A DNA stretch of 64,000 nt from Cryptomeria japonica (taxonomy: Eukaryota; Streptophyta; Pinopsida; Cupressales; Cupressaceae), in NCBI RefSeq assembly GCF_030272615.1, contig NC_081412.1:686956583-687020582 (forward strand). The letters are read 5' to 3'. Shown in pieces: positions 33,060 to 45,253 of this stretch (positions are counted from its first letter, which is position 1; each line of letters opens with the position of its first letter). The notes below the pieces were generated by a model, which worked only from the letters and a program-made list of their open reading frames with translations, was not told where the DNA came from and did not search any database. A program made the translations under genes and the position numbers.

Positions 33060-33600
33060 AATAAAATGGCATAGATAGCCCTAACAATAGCAAGGAGGCC
33101 AAAAAATACCATCAACAAAATGACCAATAAACACAATCAACATAGGATTCCCGCTAACTTTAGATTGAATGAAATCCACCATCACTTTTCATTCCTCTTG
33201 AAGGAAGTCAAGGTGCTTTTCCATTAACTCTACATTATCTTGCTCCATAACTTCAATATCTCTAGCCTTGTGAATCTTGGTTTTAGAGGTAGGACAATCT
33301 CTTTCTTGAGTAGAGCGAGATCTCATTCTTTCCTATAACATGTTGATACTATTGTCACTAATTTTAATGTTGATTCTACTAAGGTTAACTGCCCTCCTTA
33401 AGTTGGTGTTAACTTTTTGGATGTCTTTTTCCAATATATCAACTTAAATTTGTTGATTCCCTCCAATGTGTTTCAATACTTGAAATTAAGCTTCTCCATC
33501 TTTGCTAGAATGAGCACCTCACCATCATTTTCTTGGCTAATAGGGAGGTTTTAAGATTCACTATATTGATTTCAAAGTGAAAATAATTCAACATTTTTCA
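33060..33600 (-). pseudogene. Coding-like remnant, coiled coil (minus strand)
   Basis: The minus strand from about 33430 to 33130 reads ILEKDIQKVNTNLRRAVNLS, MRSRSTQERDCPTSKTKIHK and EVMEQDNVELMEKHLDFL in one frame with two stops, then a hydrophobic stretch near 33080. The composition suggests a degraded gene with a helical charged segment and a possible membrane anchor. It borders the truncated gypsy LTR, and similar minus-strand coding-like sequence occurs past the other end of that element (52753-53180). Family not recognised. Confidence 0.35.
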
Positions 33601-33603
33601 ATG

Positions 33604-33795
33604 ACACAAATTAATTAATTTGCATATTTAATTGGGAAAATGGAAGAAGGTGATTAAAGTGGGAAGAATAGGAATTAATGAAACATATAAATAAATTATT
33701 GAATTTATTTATATAGTAGAGGAATAAAAGTCATATTAATTAAATATTTTTGTATTTAATTGATTCAATTCTCGGACTGAATTTTAGTGTATACA
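33604..33795 (-). mobile_element. 3' LTR remnant of the gypsy element
   Basis: These 192 bp match 52560-52752 closely. On minus the LTR starts TGTATACACTAAAATTC at 33795 next to the purine tract and is lost beyond 33604, so about 2.3 kb of this LTR is missing. Confidence 0.8.
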
Positions 33796-33810
33796 TTTTG
33801 CCCCTCTTTG
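33796..33810 (-). promoter_or_regulatory. Polypurine tract of the gypsy element
   Basis: On minus this reads CAAAGAGGGGCAAAA, immediately before the 3' LTR start. It differs from the copia-type tract AAAGGGGGAGA elsewhere in the window. Confidence 0.75.
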
Positions 33811-33947
33811 AAACAATGTGTGACAACACATTGGCTCAAAGAAAATATGATCGATGATGTTGATATGATTCAATATGTTGCGCATATGATTTTGATATGA
33901 TGCCCCAAACGCTAATTGATAGATTATGATGTGAGGATGCCCCCTTG

Positions 33948-34070
33948 GGAGATGAATCGGATTTTTTTTATTTTACGTGATTTTTTAATTTTTTTGAAAT
34001 TTTTGAAATTTATGATGTTTTTTATTTTTATGATTTTTAGATATTTTCAGAGTTGATCCGATTCATCTCC
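33948..34070. repeat. Inverted repeat, 15-bp perfect arms
   Basis: GGAGATGAATCGGAT (33948-33962) and its exact reverse complement (34056-34070) enclose 93 bp of T-rich sequence. This could fold into a hairpin near the 3' end of the gypsy transcript. Confidence 0.75.
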
Positions 34071-34515
34071 TGATAATAAATTGAAAATGTTGCCCTGCCA
34101 AGTTGATTAATTGATTAGTTTGATTTTTTAAAAGAAGTGAGATAAAAATCCCACTTAAATGCCCCTTTTTAAATTTAAATGGTAAAAGTCACTTTTACCA
34201 CTCATCATTTGTGCATTTGATTTTGTGAAAATTTTCTCTGGAGAAGAAGATGGTGATCCCCTACCACTAGCACAGGTTCGAGCGAGTCTGATGACATGAG
34301 CGTCTTGCAGCCTATGGTCCACCGATACGTACCCCAAGACAACCCTTATTTGCATGTTTTTAGTGATTTTTGAAAAAAAAAATTAGCAAGTTAAACATCA
34401 ATTTTTGATGATTTAGAAAATGGGTGTTCAAAGATATTTGTTTAGCGTTCTTGGTTTTCAATTCTATGAAATGGATTTTTCTCATTTTTAAAATTTCAGA
34501 AAAAAATTTGGCATT

Positions 34516-34810
34516 GAAAGCATCATGGGCACGGCAGAGAACACCATGGGTGCCACCACGTGCATCGTGGGCACTACCGCGGGAACCACGGTTGCCACCA
34601 TAGGCACCGCGGATGCCACAAGCGGCTTCGCGAGTGTTGCAGGCACCATCGGGGGTGCCACCGCGGTCACCACAGGTGGCTCCATGGGTGCCACCGGGGG
34701 TGTCACTATAGTCACCGAGGGTGCCACCATGGGCCCCACAAGCACTACCGCGTGAGCCGAGGGTGCCATGGTGATCCCCATGGGCGCCAGCCTAGCCGTC
34801 GAGGCCAGAG
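34516..34810. repeat. GC-rich imperfect minisatellite
   Basis: A GC-rich island in AT-rich surroundings, built from units of 9-18 bp around GGTGCCACC, GGGCAC and ACCACGG. Both strands are open in the units, coding Gly/Ala/Thr-rich or Val/Ala/Pro-rich sequence. I do not regard it as a gene. Confidence 0.7.
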
Positions 34811-35248
34811 TGCGATATGCTCCCGAATGATGCACACAAATTCTCCTATAAGATAAATTTGTGTGCTAACCAAGTGGTGTGGTTACCGATAAGGGTGATT
34901 GATATTTGAGTTTTGATTTAGCATGATGTTGATAGGGTTATGATGGATCCAATTGATGCTTGGTATCAAATTGATGAAGATTTTTTATTTAGATACTCCG
35001 ATTGATTAAGATTGATGATAAATTTTTATTATCTCAATTTGCATGTCTGATAAGATAGGATTGATGACGACCTCGTGATAGATGAGAATTAGTGATAAGT
35101 TCTCAACGCGATTTGATAGAAACATCACATGAGTGAGATAGATTGATATATAGATAGATAGATAAATCGAGTAACTGATATGTTGATCCGATATAATAAA
35201 AAGAGCCTCTAGGCATCCTCCAATCTCGGGAATGCTTTCTAAAGACAT
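34811..35248. other. AT-rich stretch before the antisense ORF
   Basis: No ORF of note. A short GATA-type run (AGATAGATAGATA) lies near 35150. By position it could hold the promoter of the antisense ORF, but I see no clear TATA box that decides this. Confidence 0.4.
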
Positions 35249-37268
35249 GGAGTCTGATACCACATCTGACTCAGGTGGAGCTAGACTTGGTTCACCGAAG
35301 TGGATTATCTTCTTTGATTGGCATGCCCCAGTATAAGATTAACCGGGGTTTGTTGACCGCGTTGGCCAAGAGATGGCACAACAAGAATTACACCTTTCAT
35401 CTACCACACGGCGAGATGACAGTGACACCGGAGGATGTCTACCAGATACTTAGGATACCTATCATTGGACACATCGTCTACTGTGATTTATACAAGCAAG
35501 GAGGGACAACTGCATTGAGGAGGATTTTTTATGACAATCAGATCTACGGATATGACATCCCATGGCAGGAGATGCTCAATCTGGATTATGCTCCTCTTCC
35601 TTCAGTATTAGCAAGTTTTGTCAGAGGCTTCCTTTGCCCTGACCACAGGTCAAAGGGATTATCAGTTGGGTGGGGCTTCTTGTTGGAGCAGATGATTACA
35701 TAGGGTACGAGGTTCTCTTGGGGATCCTGTATGCTAGCTCACTTATACCACGATTTGCACAAACCAGTTTACTAGGGATTAGCTTCCTTATCAGCAGGTG
35801 TGACCTTGCTATAGATATGGGCTTGGGAGAACTTAGTCATCACACGTCTGCTAGAAGATAGGGATTATCCATTAGGGAGACCCTATGTATATGGATGCCC
35901 AGGTGCAGTTGTCCAATGGAAGCTAGGCAAACTAGAGTATTGGATGATCTTGATTCTGTGATCTGACAACTATACAGGGATTGTGAGCGATGGGATAAGG
36001 ATGCACATGAGATGGCATATGTTTTCTTCTCATGATACCTCCTTGGCTCTACACCATACATCATTGAGAGATTCATCATTACATGAGTGTTACGATAGTA
36101 TGGAAGGGCTCAAGGACTACCACAAGGGACAATGATGTATGAACGACGACAATGGGATGTGGCTACTTGGGGACCGACTATCTCCTATGATGTCACTTAC
36201 ACTAATTATGAGGGCCTCAAAGGATAGGATTGGGACTACATGGATGAGATTAGTGATCCGGGTGTTATAGCGAAGTATGGCCAATATCTTCTGACACACC
36301 CATTTCCGAGATTGATTGCCTTGGATGAGCTAGTACCAGGGTTTGATGATGGAGAGGATAGACCACCATGCCAGGCTTTGAGACAACTGAGAGATGGAGG
36401 AGATGGAGGAGTCAGAGATGAGGGAGGTGATTATGGATATGGAGGAGATTATGGAGGAGATGGAGGAGATGGAGGAGACAAAGATGATGGAGGAGTCAAA
36501 AGTGGCAGGCATATCAAGAGACGGTGGTTCTAGACCTACTAGAGTGTTACCTATTGATTAGGTGACCAAGGTGGTCAGACGAAGGAGATCAGGATAGGTG
36601 GAGCAGGCACCACAACAGGAGGAACCATAGATAAAGAAGGTACAAGTACTGAGAGATACTCATCAGGATGTCATCCCATCAGTATCAAGCTTAGATTAGT
36701 GATCTGCAAAACCAAGTGTAGCAGTTACAAGGTCAATTGGCAAAGAGATATGTTTAGATAGCACAGCTATAGGTGCAAATGAAACATGTATAGACACAAG
36801 CATAGAGGCAGATTGCCTCTCTCAGGACAAAGAGAGATACAATGATAGATGGGCACACACAGGCGAAGGTATATGCAAAGAGAATGCAGAGGGTGGCCTA
36901 GGGGACTAGAACAACAGATGACTTTAGAGAGATCAGGCACTCGGATCAAGAGATAGAGTACTATCGTCAGCTATACTATGCTAGCATTCCCGATTCCCAT
37001 CATGCACCTAGTTATGCAGAGATTTTGGCTGCTAGATCAAGGCGCAGTCATACGTAGATCACGAGAAGGTCGGGAGTCACGGGGCCACTTAAGAGAGATC
37101 CTCCAGGTGAAGGTCTGGGTACAAGGGCCACAGGTGGAGGTGCTAGACCTACTGCATCGGGACAGAGTTCCACTCTTCATCCTAGTGGTCACACTGATAG
37201 GGGACATTGATTGTTTATGTATACACCTTTTTGATGAGGCAGGGTTGATTCCTGCAATGCATTTTTGA
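35249..37268 (+). pseudogene. Antisense ORF with plant mobile domain (PMD) in the gypsy element
   Basis: This is plus-strand coding remnant opposite in direction to gag-pol. An ATG near 35249 gives MESDTTSDSGGARLGSPKW. A frame change follows, then the PMD-type sequence: LLTALAKRWHNKNYTFHLPH, GEMTVTPEDVYQILRIPI (about 35340-35470), YDIPWQEMLN, and SVLASFVRGFLCP. After further frame changes come QWDVATWGP (about 36145), VIAKYGQYLLTHPFPRL and a Gly/Asp-rich repeat (36385-36500). The rest to 37268 is Gln/Arg-rich with many stops. PMD (aminotransferase-like) proteins occur in plant hosts and in transposable elements; antisense PMD ORFs in Tat elements are known. The role is unsettled. Confidence 0.75.
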
Positions 37269-39132
37269 GATGTATCTCAAATATTTTGTGATATCGTTGT
37301 ACATTGGACCTCGATTATTTTTTATTTATATGAAATGAATCTTACCTGATTAGCCTACTTGTGTATGATGTGATTTTACATTATGGATGCATTTATTTAT
37401 ATGTTTATGCATTTACTTTCTATATGTTGGATGATATGATGGACGTATGTATTTTTATATGATTTTATGATATGCAATGTATGTGATGAATCTATTGATG
37501 GTGAGTTATGCTTATGATTATGCAATGAATTCTTATGTACCATGATGATGTAATATTTACATGATGTATGCCTATGTGATTATGTGATTCATGAGTTTAT
37601 GCTCTTTAAAATGAATGATGTCATGATTCTATAATGCAATACTGATGCAAGGGTTCTATATGCGACGAATATGAAATGATGCTATGATTCTATATGAATG
37701 ATTTATTTAATAGTTCTTTATGAATGATTTATGCAATGATGTCGTATGAATGATTTTATGTACTATGTGATGTATATGCGATAGTATGAAATGCTAACTA
37801 TATGATATGCTTCTTTTATTGTTACTTTTATTATTTTTTTATGTAATGGATGTGAAATGCAATGCTAATGATGCTATGATAATGATATGAGATATGAAAT
37901 ATATGAGTTAACTAAATGATTACATGATCTATTGTATTTTGGTGAAGTGTAATGCAATGAAATGTTATGATCTAAAATGCATGATGAATGAATTGTTTAT
38001 TTTTATTGATGTCCAATGTACTCAATCACTTAATACGAGAGATAACATCACTTGACCTCATCCTCTAGAAAAATGATATTTGATCTCGTATGTACCTTGA
38101 ATGCAGCATGCAATCTAATCTAAATATGTAAGTAATGTCATGTTATCATCAAAACGGTCACTTTGATCATGCTTTTTATCATCATTGAGCCTTTAAAATG
38201 TGGTAAGAAAGTGCAAATACCAATGGTATAACTAAACCAATAATGACTTGAGCATTTTTCCCTAGATTTTGATATTGCAAGTTAAAACAAGCATCGTGGT
38301 ATAAGAGACCATGATGAATAGAGTGTTGCTTGCATGCAAACAGACAAAAGTTAATCATTTTCCTATGCAAACCTAAAATGTCATCAATAATATTTGACTG
38401 ATCATGTCCCGCGACAAATTTGCGCAATAATAATGATTAACTAACATGTAGCAGACAAAGAAAAGATCATGCTTTGTCCTTGTTCCTCTAGTACAAGACA
38501 TCCTTGAGTCACTCAGGAAGCATGGTAACAAAAATAAAAAACACAATAGTTGAACAATCAGACTAAAGTGATTCAGATTATATCATCCATTGATTGATTG
38601 TTTGGTTTGGTGTTAAGTTGGATTTTGATACTTATGTCCAATGTTGGATTTCCTAATCTTTGCTTCCCACAAATGTTTCCTAATTGTTGCTTGTCTAATG
38701 CGTTTAAGCTCAATGTAGATTATTGATGACTGAGTTTGGGATTTGGCCCCTAGTCAAGAAACACACCAGGTATATACAATGTTCCAAACCATGGTGGGAA
38801 TTTACAAATGAGGCCTGACTAGATACAAAAGGCTTTATTGTGGATATATACCATGGCATTGGATGGATGCAAGATAAGTGACTGAATAGATGGAGAAGTT
38901 GGCTAACAAATGGTGCCTGTTTCCAGGTTTTCACTTGTTTTTATTTCACTTTTTCTCATATTTGTTTTTTTGGTATTTTTCTCTTTTTCGATTTATTTTT
39001 GTATTTTTCTCTTTTTTTTGGTTTTTCTAATTTTTTTGGTTTTTCTGATTTTTTTGGATTTTTCGAATTTTTTGGATTTTTTGGATTTTTTTTGGATTTT
39101 CTACTTATCGTAATTTTTTTTTTTTGGATTTT
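37269..39132. other. AT-rich non-coding region of the gypsy element
   Basis: From 37320 to 38010 the sequence is dominated by ATGAT, ATGAATG and TATGATG words without a fixed period. From 38940 to 39130 it is T-rich with repeats of GGATTTTTT. No gene is seen. It lies between the convergent ends of the antisense ORF and integrase, so it may hold both 3' ends. Confidence 0.6.
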
Positions 39133-40373
39133 CTAGGTATAGAACGTTTTCAGATGCAATTTGTTGATGGGTTCCGCGATTTGATCTCCCTCCGGTGTTG
39201 ACAACTGATAAGCATCAGACCCATATGTTGTTATGACAACAAAATGACCCAACCAATTTGGCTCAAACTTCCCTTTCTTTTCACGGTCTTGTTGGTTATG
39301 TGGATTCTTCTTAAGCATGAGATAACCAACTTGAAACATTCTAGGCTTAACCTTATGATTGTAACTGCGTGACATCCTTTGTTGGTAGACTCTCAAATGA
39401 TCAGCAACATTTTGCCTATGCTCTTGCAATCTAGACACTCGTTGTTCCTCATCTGGAATGACACCTTTCACTAACACACGAAGAGATGGTATTTCCACTT
39501 CAATTGGCAGTATTGCTTTAGACCCATAGACAATAAAGTATGGTGTAACACCTATAGGGGTGCGAATATTGGTGAAATATTCCCATAAAGAAGGATTTAG
39601 TTGAACATGTCAGTCTTTGTCAACATCATTAACTATTTTCTTCAGAATTTTCAAGATTGTTTTGTTTGATGCTTTTTCCTGACCGTTTCCTTGAGGTTAA
39701 TAAGGCACAAAGAATCTGTGTTGGATCTAGAACTTTTCACAGAGCTCTTGTACATCTTAGTTTTTGAATGGTTGTCCATTATCAGTGATGATAGTCATAG
39801 GGATGTCATAGCGACATATGATGTAGTTCAAGATGAATATGACGATTTTTTCCTATGACATTGGTAAGTGGTACTACTTCAATCCACTTCATGAACTATT
39901 GTATAGTTGTGAGTATAAACTTGTGACCATTTGAAGAAGGTGGATAAATTTTCCCTACTAGATCCAGGCCTCACTAACAAAACAACCATGAAGTTGCCAA
40001 AGCATGAAGTTCTTATGCCAGTGCATGTATAAGGTTGTTGTGGATTTGACATTGCTTACACTTTTTGGCGAACTAAAAGGAATGCCTCTCCATAGTGGGC
40101 CAATAGTAGCCCAATTGTATGATTTTCTTTGAAAGAGTAAGACCACTCGAATGAGTACCACAAATACCGTTATGGACTTCATTTAAAGCCTTCTCATATT
40201 CTTCCTGCTCAAGACATCTGAGGAGAGTACCATCCAGGCCTAGTCTATAGAGTGTATCCATGACAAGCGTGTAACGATTCAATTGTCGAATAAAATTTCT
40301 CTTTTGATTCTTTGATAGATCAGGAGGAAGGGTACCATCTTTCGGGTAGATGTAAATTTGGCCATAACGGGAG
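39133..40373 (-). pseudogene. Gypsy integrase
   Basis: The minus-strand zinc region reads DGTLPPDLSKNQKRNFIRQL and LNEVHNGICGTHSSG with CKQC further on (HHCC type). The core is heavily broken: it shows a DNGQPF block (near 39760) and GNGQEKASNKTI (near 39690) with several stops in between. The C-terminal part (39133-39498) is open: PSLRVLVKGVIPDEEQRVSR, VGYLMLKKNPHNQQDREKKG, KFEPNWLGHFVV. It is separated from the RNase H by the insertion at 40382-41681. Confidence 0.82.
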
Positions 40374-41689
40374 GAATCAGGTCCTACTAGGTTACATATG
40401 ATTTGGGAATCTAATGCAAGACAAAGACTCTTTCCTTCAAACTTACAAAATTTGAAACACAAAATAACCTTGCAGAGACTCTCTGCTATAACATAAATAG
40501 TTGGAATGCAACAAATCATAAACTCATATAATCATCAAATTAGAAACACATAATTATAACTATAGCTTTCAGTGGCCTCTCATCTCTGTATGTTCTCTTC
40601 CTCGATCGACCTCGACTATTCCTTAATTGGACTGGTGCCTCTCCTTGATGCTTTCTATCCTCTAGCCCCTGTTTGGTCCTCACACCAAGTTTCAAGGTGT
40701 TATGACAATAGATTCAAGGAGAAACTATCAAATCTCTATTAGAACCCTAGTTATCCTAGCTAACCAGGCAACCCCGTGAAAAAATCTGCAAATCTTTCTC
40801 CTTTTTAATAGCTCAGAATTTCAATCATTGGTAATAGGAATATAACACACTATTATTTATCCACATGTGATCACCCTAAAAACTTGAATCCATACAACAA
40901 TATACAAATATAGAAAATAGGGCAAATTTGCAGAAATAGGGTGAATTACAAAAAATAAGCTTCCAAGTTTTGGTGCTAATGATTTCAACTTTTGAAAATC
41001 CGTTGCAAAATTTACATTGCAGAATTTGAATTTTTTTGCCCTTTTCCAATCGTTTCTCATACAATTTATACCAAATTTGCATTTTCCCATGATCACAACA
41101 AACCTTTGGGCTGCAAGACGGTTCAACTTCCAAATCTGATAAATCACTATTGGACACAGCTGTCAAAATAACAATGTTGAGTTGTCAAATCAACATTGGA
41201 CACCGATATCAGAATGACTCATAAAGGCGAAGAAACAATTTTAAGTAATCCTAATAGAACAAAACTACCCCGATGTCACTTATTTTGGTATAGCTATACC
41301 AAACAAGACATTTGAAGGTCTATCAAAATAGCCATGCAAAGTCGGCTGAATAGGTTTTTGCAATCCCGATAGTATAAACTATCCTGATGATAACTATGAT
41401 ACCTTATCGGTTAAACTATCCCAATGACAACAAAATGATAACTTTTTAACAGTGAAACTTCATCGGTTTAAATATCCCGATGACAGTAATGACAACTTTT
41501 TGAGAAACTTTACAAATTTGCAAATCATGACTCCAAATTAGACATACAGACCTAAAAACATGAAATAACATTACAAATAGTCTCAATAGACCTTATTGAA
41601 TCAAAATGGACCTAACCCTAACTCTTAAGACTTAAAACACCTAATTGTTATATTGACTAGACTCCAGGTGCTCCTGCACCAGAATCAGG
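40374..41689. mobile_element. 1.3-kb insertion between RNase H and integrase, type unresolved
   Basis: The gypsy reading frame breaks off at FHPIYDSPDS (41690) and resumes at SSRYGQIYIYP (40373). The insert is bounded by the direct repeat GAATCAGG at 40374-40381 and 41682-41689. Inside are three diverged copies of a 45-60-bp unit with TAAACTATCCCGATGA (about 41370-41500) and no coding region of note. The terminal TGGT/ACCT on minus would allow a solo LTR with a 5-bp GAATC duplication. An 8-bp duplication would instead fit a hAT-like element, but no terminal inverted repeat is visible. A GT-AG intron is a third option. Confidence 0.6.
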
Positions 41690-42160
41690 ACTATCATAGA
41701 TAGGATGAAACAATTCTTCCACTAGGAATTCGTAACGATCTTGGTTTTCTTGTGTCTGGAGTAAGGAGGCAATTGTGGCCATGACATCAGCTGGTTTGTT
41801 GGCATTTATTGGGATCTTCTCAAAAGAAATATCCACAAAGTAATTTCTAAATTCATCAACCATCTTCTTGTAAGGCATTAAATTGTAATATTTAGTTTGG
41901 TACTCTTCATTGACTTGATTGATGACTAGATAAGAATCTCCAAAAAACTCGTAAACTTGTAATATTACATTCTATAGCCATCTTGATTTCTATGACTAAT
42001 GCCTCATATTCTGCCATATTATTTGTGCAAGGAAAATTCAATTTGTATTCTTTTGGGATGGTATTACCTTGAGGTGTGATAAATAGAAAACCTACCCCCA
42101 ATCCATATTGTGTGTAAGAGCCATCAAAATACAACTGCCATGTTTTCTTAGTGACTGTGA
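41690..42160 (-). pseudogene. Gypsy second RNase H (archaeal type)
   Basis: The minus frame reads WQLYFDGSYTQYGLGVGFL (catalytic Asp), then CTNNMAEYEALVIEIKMAIE (catalytic Glu). After a frame change near 41950 comes the C-terminal part with VDEFRNYFVDISFEKIP and FLVEELFHPIY. A second RNase H after the ordinary one is diagnostic for Tat-lineage gypsy elements. Confidence 0.82.
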
Positions 42161-43560
42161 GAACGTCAGTGTCTGTAAATTCAATATGTATTGGATTATC
42201 ATCCTGGAGTGGTGCTTCTTCTAATTGGTCAGTGATCACTTGTCCTTTTATAGCTCTTCTGTCAATATATCCAATGTCAAACTCACTCAGGATCATTACC
42301 CATTTTGCCAATCTACCTGTTAAGGCTACCTTGCTGAGAAGATACTTCAATGGATCAATTTTGGCTATCAAAATCATTGAATGGTTAGCATATAGTGTCT
42401 TAGCTTCAGGGATGCAAATACTACTGCTAAGCATGCCTTTTTAATAAATGAGTAGTTGAGCTTATATCCTACTAAGGTCCTGCTGATATAATAAATAGCT
42501 TGTTCTTTCCCTTTATGATCCAATTGTGCTAACAGAACTCCTAATGATACATCAGTGGTTGATATGTATAACAATAATTACTTGCCTTCAATTGGTGACA
42601 TTAGCACAGGTGGGTTCATCATATATTCTTTTATTGGATGAAAGGCTTCTTCACATGTGTCATCCCATCTGAATGGAACATTTTTACGCAATAGATGCGT
42701 GAAAGGATGACATCTATTAGCTAGTTGGGATATGAACCTTGTAATGGACTGAAGTCTTCGTTGAAGTGATCTTAGTTGACTAATGTTTTTGGATGATTCT
42801 ATTTCCATGATTGCTTTAACTTTATTTGGATCTACTTTAATGCCTCGTGATAAAATAATATATCCCAGAAGTCTGCCTGATGTGACACCAAATGAACATT
42901 TCTTTGGATTTAGCCTTAGTTTGTATTTCTCTAGGCGGTCAAAGATCTTTGCTAGTATTTCCAGATGTGCTTCTCTAGTATGTGACCTAGCCAATAGATC
43001 ATCAACATAATCTTCCATGAAGGTATGCATCATATCATGAAAAATTGTTGTCATTTCTCTTTGGTAGGTTGCTCTTGCATTCTTGAGTCCAAAAGGCATT
43101 ATATTCCAGCACAAAGTACCCCACTAACATGTGAAGGTCATCTTCTCTTGATCTTGTAGTGTTATTTTGATTTGGTTAGAGCCTGAGAAACCATCCATGA
43201 GAGAGAACATTGCATGCCCAGCTGTCAATTCCATAATGATATCTATATTAGGTAAAGGAAAATCATTCTTAGGACATGCATACCCTATATGATATCTATA
43301 TTGAAATCTCTAAAATATGTGCATACCCTGATACTTTTGTCTATTTTAGAAATAGGAACTATATTGGATACCCATTCTGGATATGCTACAGGCCTAATAA
43401 ACCCTACATCTTGAAATTTCTTCAATTCTACTTTGACCAATAAGGTTATATGAGGATGCATCTTTCTTAGCTTTTTCTTTACTATTTTTACTCTAGGAGA
43501 AACATTTAAGTGATGTATAATGAGATCCGGATCTAATCCTGGCATATCTGCGTATGACCA
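42161..43560 (-). pseudogene. Gypsy reverse transcriptase and first RNase H
   Basis: The RT N-terminal part lies at 43285-43545 (VELKKFQDVGFIRPVAYPEW, VPISKIDKSIRVC). After a damaged stretch with a short local duplication (GATATCTATATT twice near 43240-43300) it continues at 43114: NIMPFGLKNARATYQREM, YVDDLLARS (catalytic YVDD intact), YKLRLNPKKCSFGV and GRLLGYIIL. RNase H follows at 42574 down (YISTTDVSLGVLLAQ, YYISRTLVGYKLNYS, PLKYLLSKVALTGRLAKWVM). A few stops and frameshifts only. The last RNase H part reads directly into the second RNase H. Confidence 0.87.
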
Positions 43561-43611
43561 TGCAAAATTGATTTGCCCTTATTTGAAAAATGCAATATAG
43601 TTATGTTTCTC

Positions 43612-45253
43612 TTACTTTGATAATGATACTATTGGATGTAAAATCTTTGGCCGATCTGGTGTTCCAATGTTGATCGCTTCAGTTGGCTCAATCAGTATCA
43701 AAGATCTTTCCTGGAAATACTCAGGTAAAGTATCAAATCTCCCATCCTCTGGAACCTCAAGGAGGTTTTCACCATCAGATACATCCTTTCTTTTTACTTT
43801 TCCTTGTTCTAATGTTGCCATTAACTTTTTTTTGGTATTAGACCTAATTTTTTTTTTTTCTTCGCACTTTTGTGACTGAGAGATTTGGCACCCCCTCAAA
43901 TAGAAGATGCATTACTGAATTCACTGGTGGAAGTTTTTTTAGGTTTGACTGCGTTGAGGTATAAGGAAATGGTGTGATCGTAGGGAAGGTTTCTATCTCA
44001 ATGGGTCCCTCATTTTCCCAATCAATAAGCTCAGGATACACTAATGGTAAAGGATCATCAGATTGTTGTGTATCAAGATTACTAAGGGTTATGATGGAGA
44101 TATCTAAGTCTTCAATGACTATTTCTAAGTCCAAGATGTTACTTTCTTCATATTGACCTCCAACAAGTAGTTCTTGATTGTCCTCAATGGAGTCAAAATT
44201 GATATATTGTAGTTCCCATTCGAGTGGCCTATACTCTGATGTTTTCCCTTCATACGAGTGGACTACATCAACATCAACATGTTTTACATGACATGAATCT
44301 TCAAAAGGATGTTTGGAATGATATGAATCCCATTCCCATTCATTGGAATATGTTTCACTAGAAACTTGTAACCTGAAAATTTGCTCATATAGATTGTGAG
44401 TGGCTTCTTCTCACTTTTTAGCAAGTTCCTCTTGTATCCTTTCCTCTACTTCTTCCCATTACATGTGAGCCACTTCTTATTTTTCTTCTTCTTCTTCTTC
44501 TTCTTCTTCTTCTTGTTTGTGAATAACCTCTTCTTGCTATTTGTGGATAGCTTCCTCTTGTTACTTACGTGTAGCTTCTTCTTCTCTTTGAATGACAAGT
44601 TCTTCTTGTTGTCATTCATATTCTTCCTCTTTTTGACTATGAGGTGGTCCTTCTTGTTGTGGATCTATATTTCTCTACCCAAAACCTAATCCTGATTTAT
44701 CCTTAAGAAGTTGAGAAGGAGGTTGTATTGGTTCTGACATACCTTCTTTTCTTTTGCCTAGAGGACCGCTACCACCATATCCCATCTTTCTCACGATATC
44801 ATATCCTTTTCCATATTTCTCTATTGGGATATTGATATTATTGACTTCTAGTAGGGATTCAGCCTCATCTTTTTATAACCATTGCAAAACATCCTTATCA
44901 TCAGTCTCCTCAGCTAAGGTATCGGATTTGACAAATGATCCATCAAGAATTCTAATTGGTTTTGAGATAGGTTGTTGTTGTTTTTTTATGGTTTTCCATA
45001 TGATCTTGGAGAGATTGGTAGGTTTGGTAGTGAATATTCCCCTGGACCTTTGTCTTTCAATTGTACCTTTTTCTCAAAGCTTGATAAGATTGAAGAAAAC
45101 ATCTTTTCCTTAAGTGGTGTAGTAGAAGAGGATGCTTCTCTATTATGCAGAACAATGACCTCTTGAACTGGTTTCAATATTATTACAATATTGAAATGGA
45201 TTTGAGTCTATCAAGATGGTGATCTCTTGTTCGTTATAGGGAGACTTGAGGCA
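43612..45253 (-). pseudogene. Gypsy protease-RT linker with G-patch and poly-Glu tract
   Basis: This is minus-strand coding-like sequence with many stops. At about 44690-44830 it reads KYGKGYDIVRKMGYGGSGPLGK, here noted as a G-patch-like block (YGxG, MGYxxxGPLG, then SGLGFG). G-patch motifs between protease and RT occur in plant Tat-type elements. At 44470-44640 a (TTC)n tract on plus codes a run of Glu with QEE/REE repeats on minus. 43612-44134 is an acidic linker with FDTLPEYFQERSLI. No separate gene is inferred. Confidence 0.6.

Noticed and set aside
34488-34856. Gly/Ala/Thr-rich or Val/Ala/Pro-rich protein in the GC-rich island
   Set aside because: Repeat-derived frames on both strands, no conserved domain, inside the 3' region of the gypsy element.
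36767-36949. Cys-rich minus-strand frame
   Set aside because: Shadow of the degraded antisense PMD ORF; no motif.
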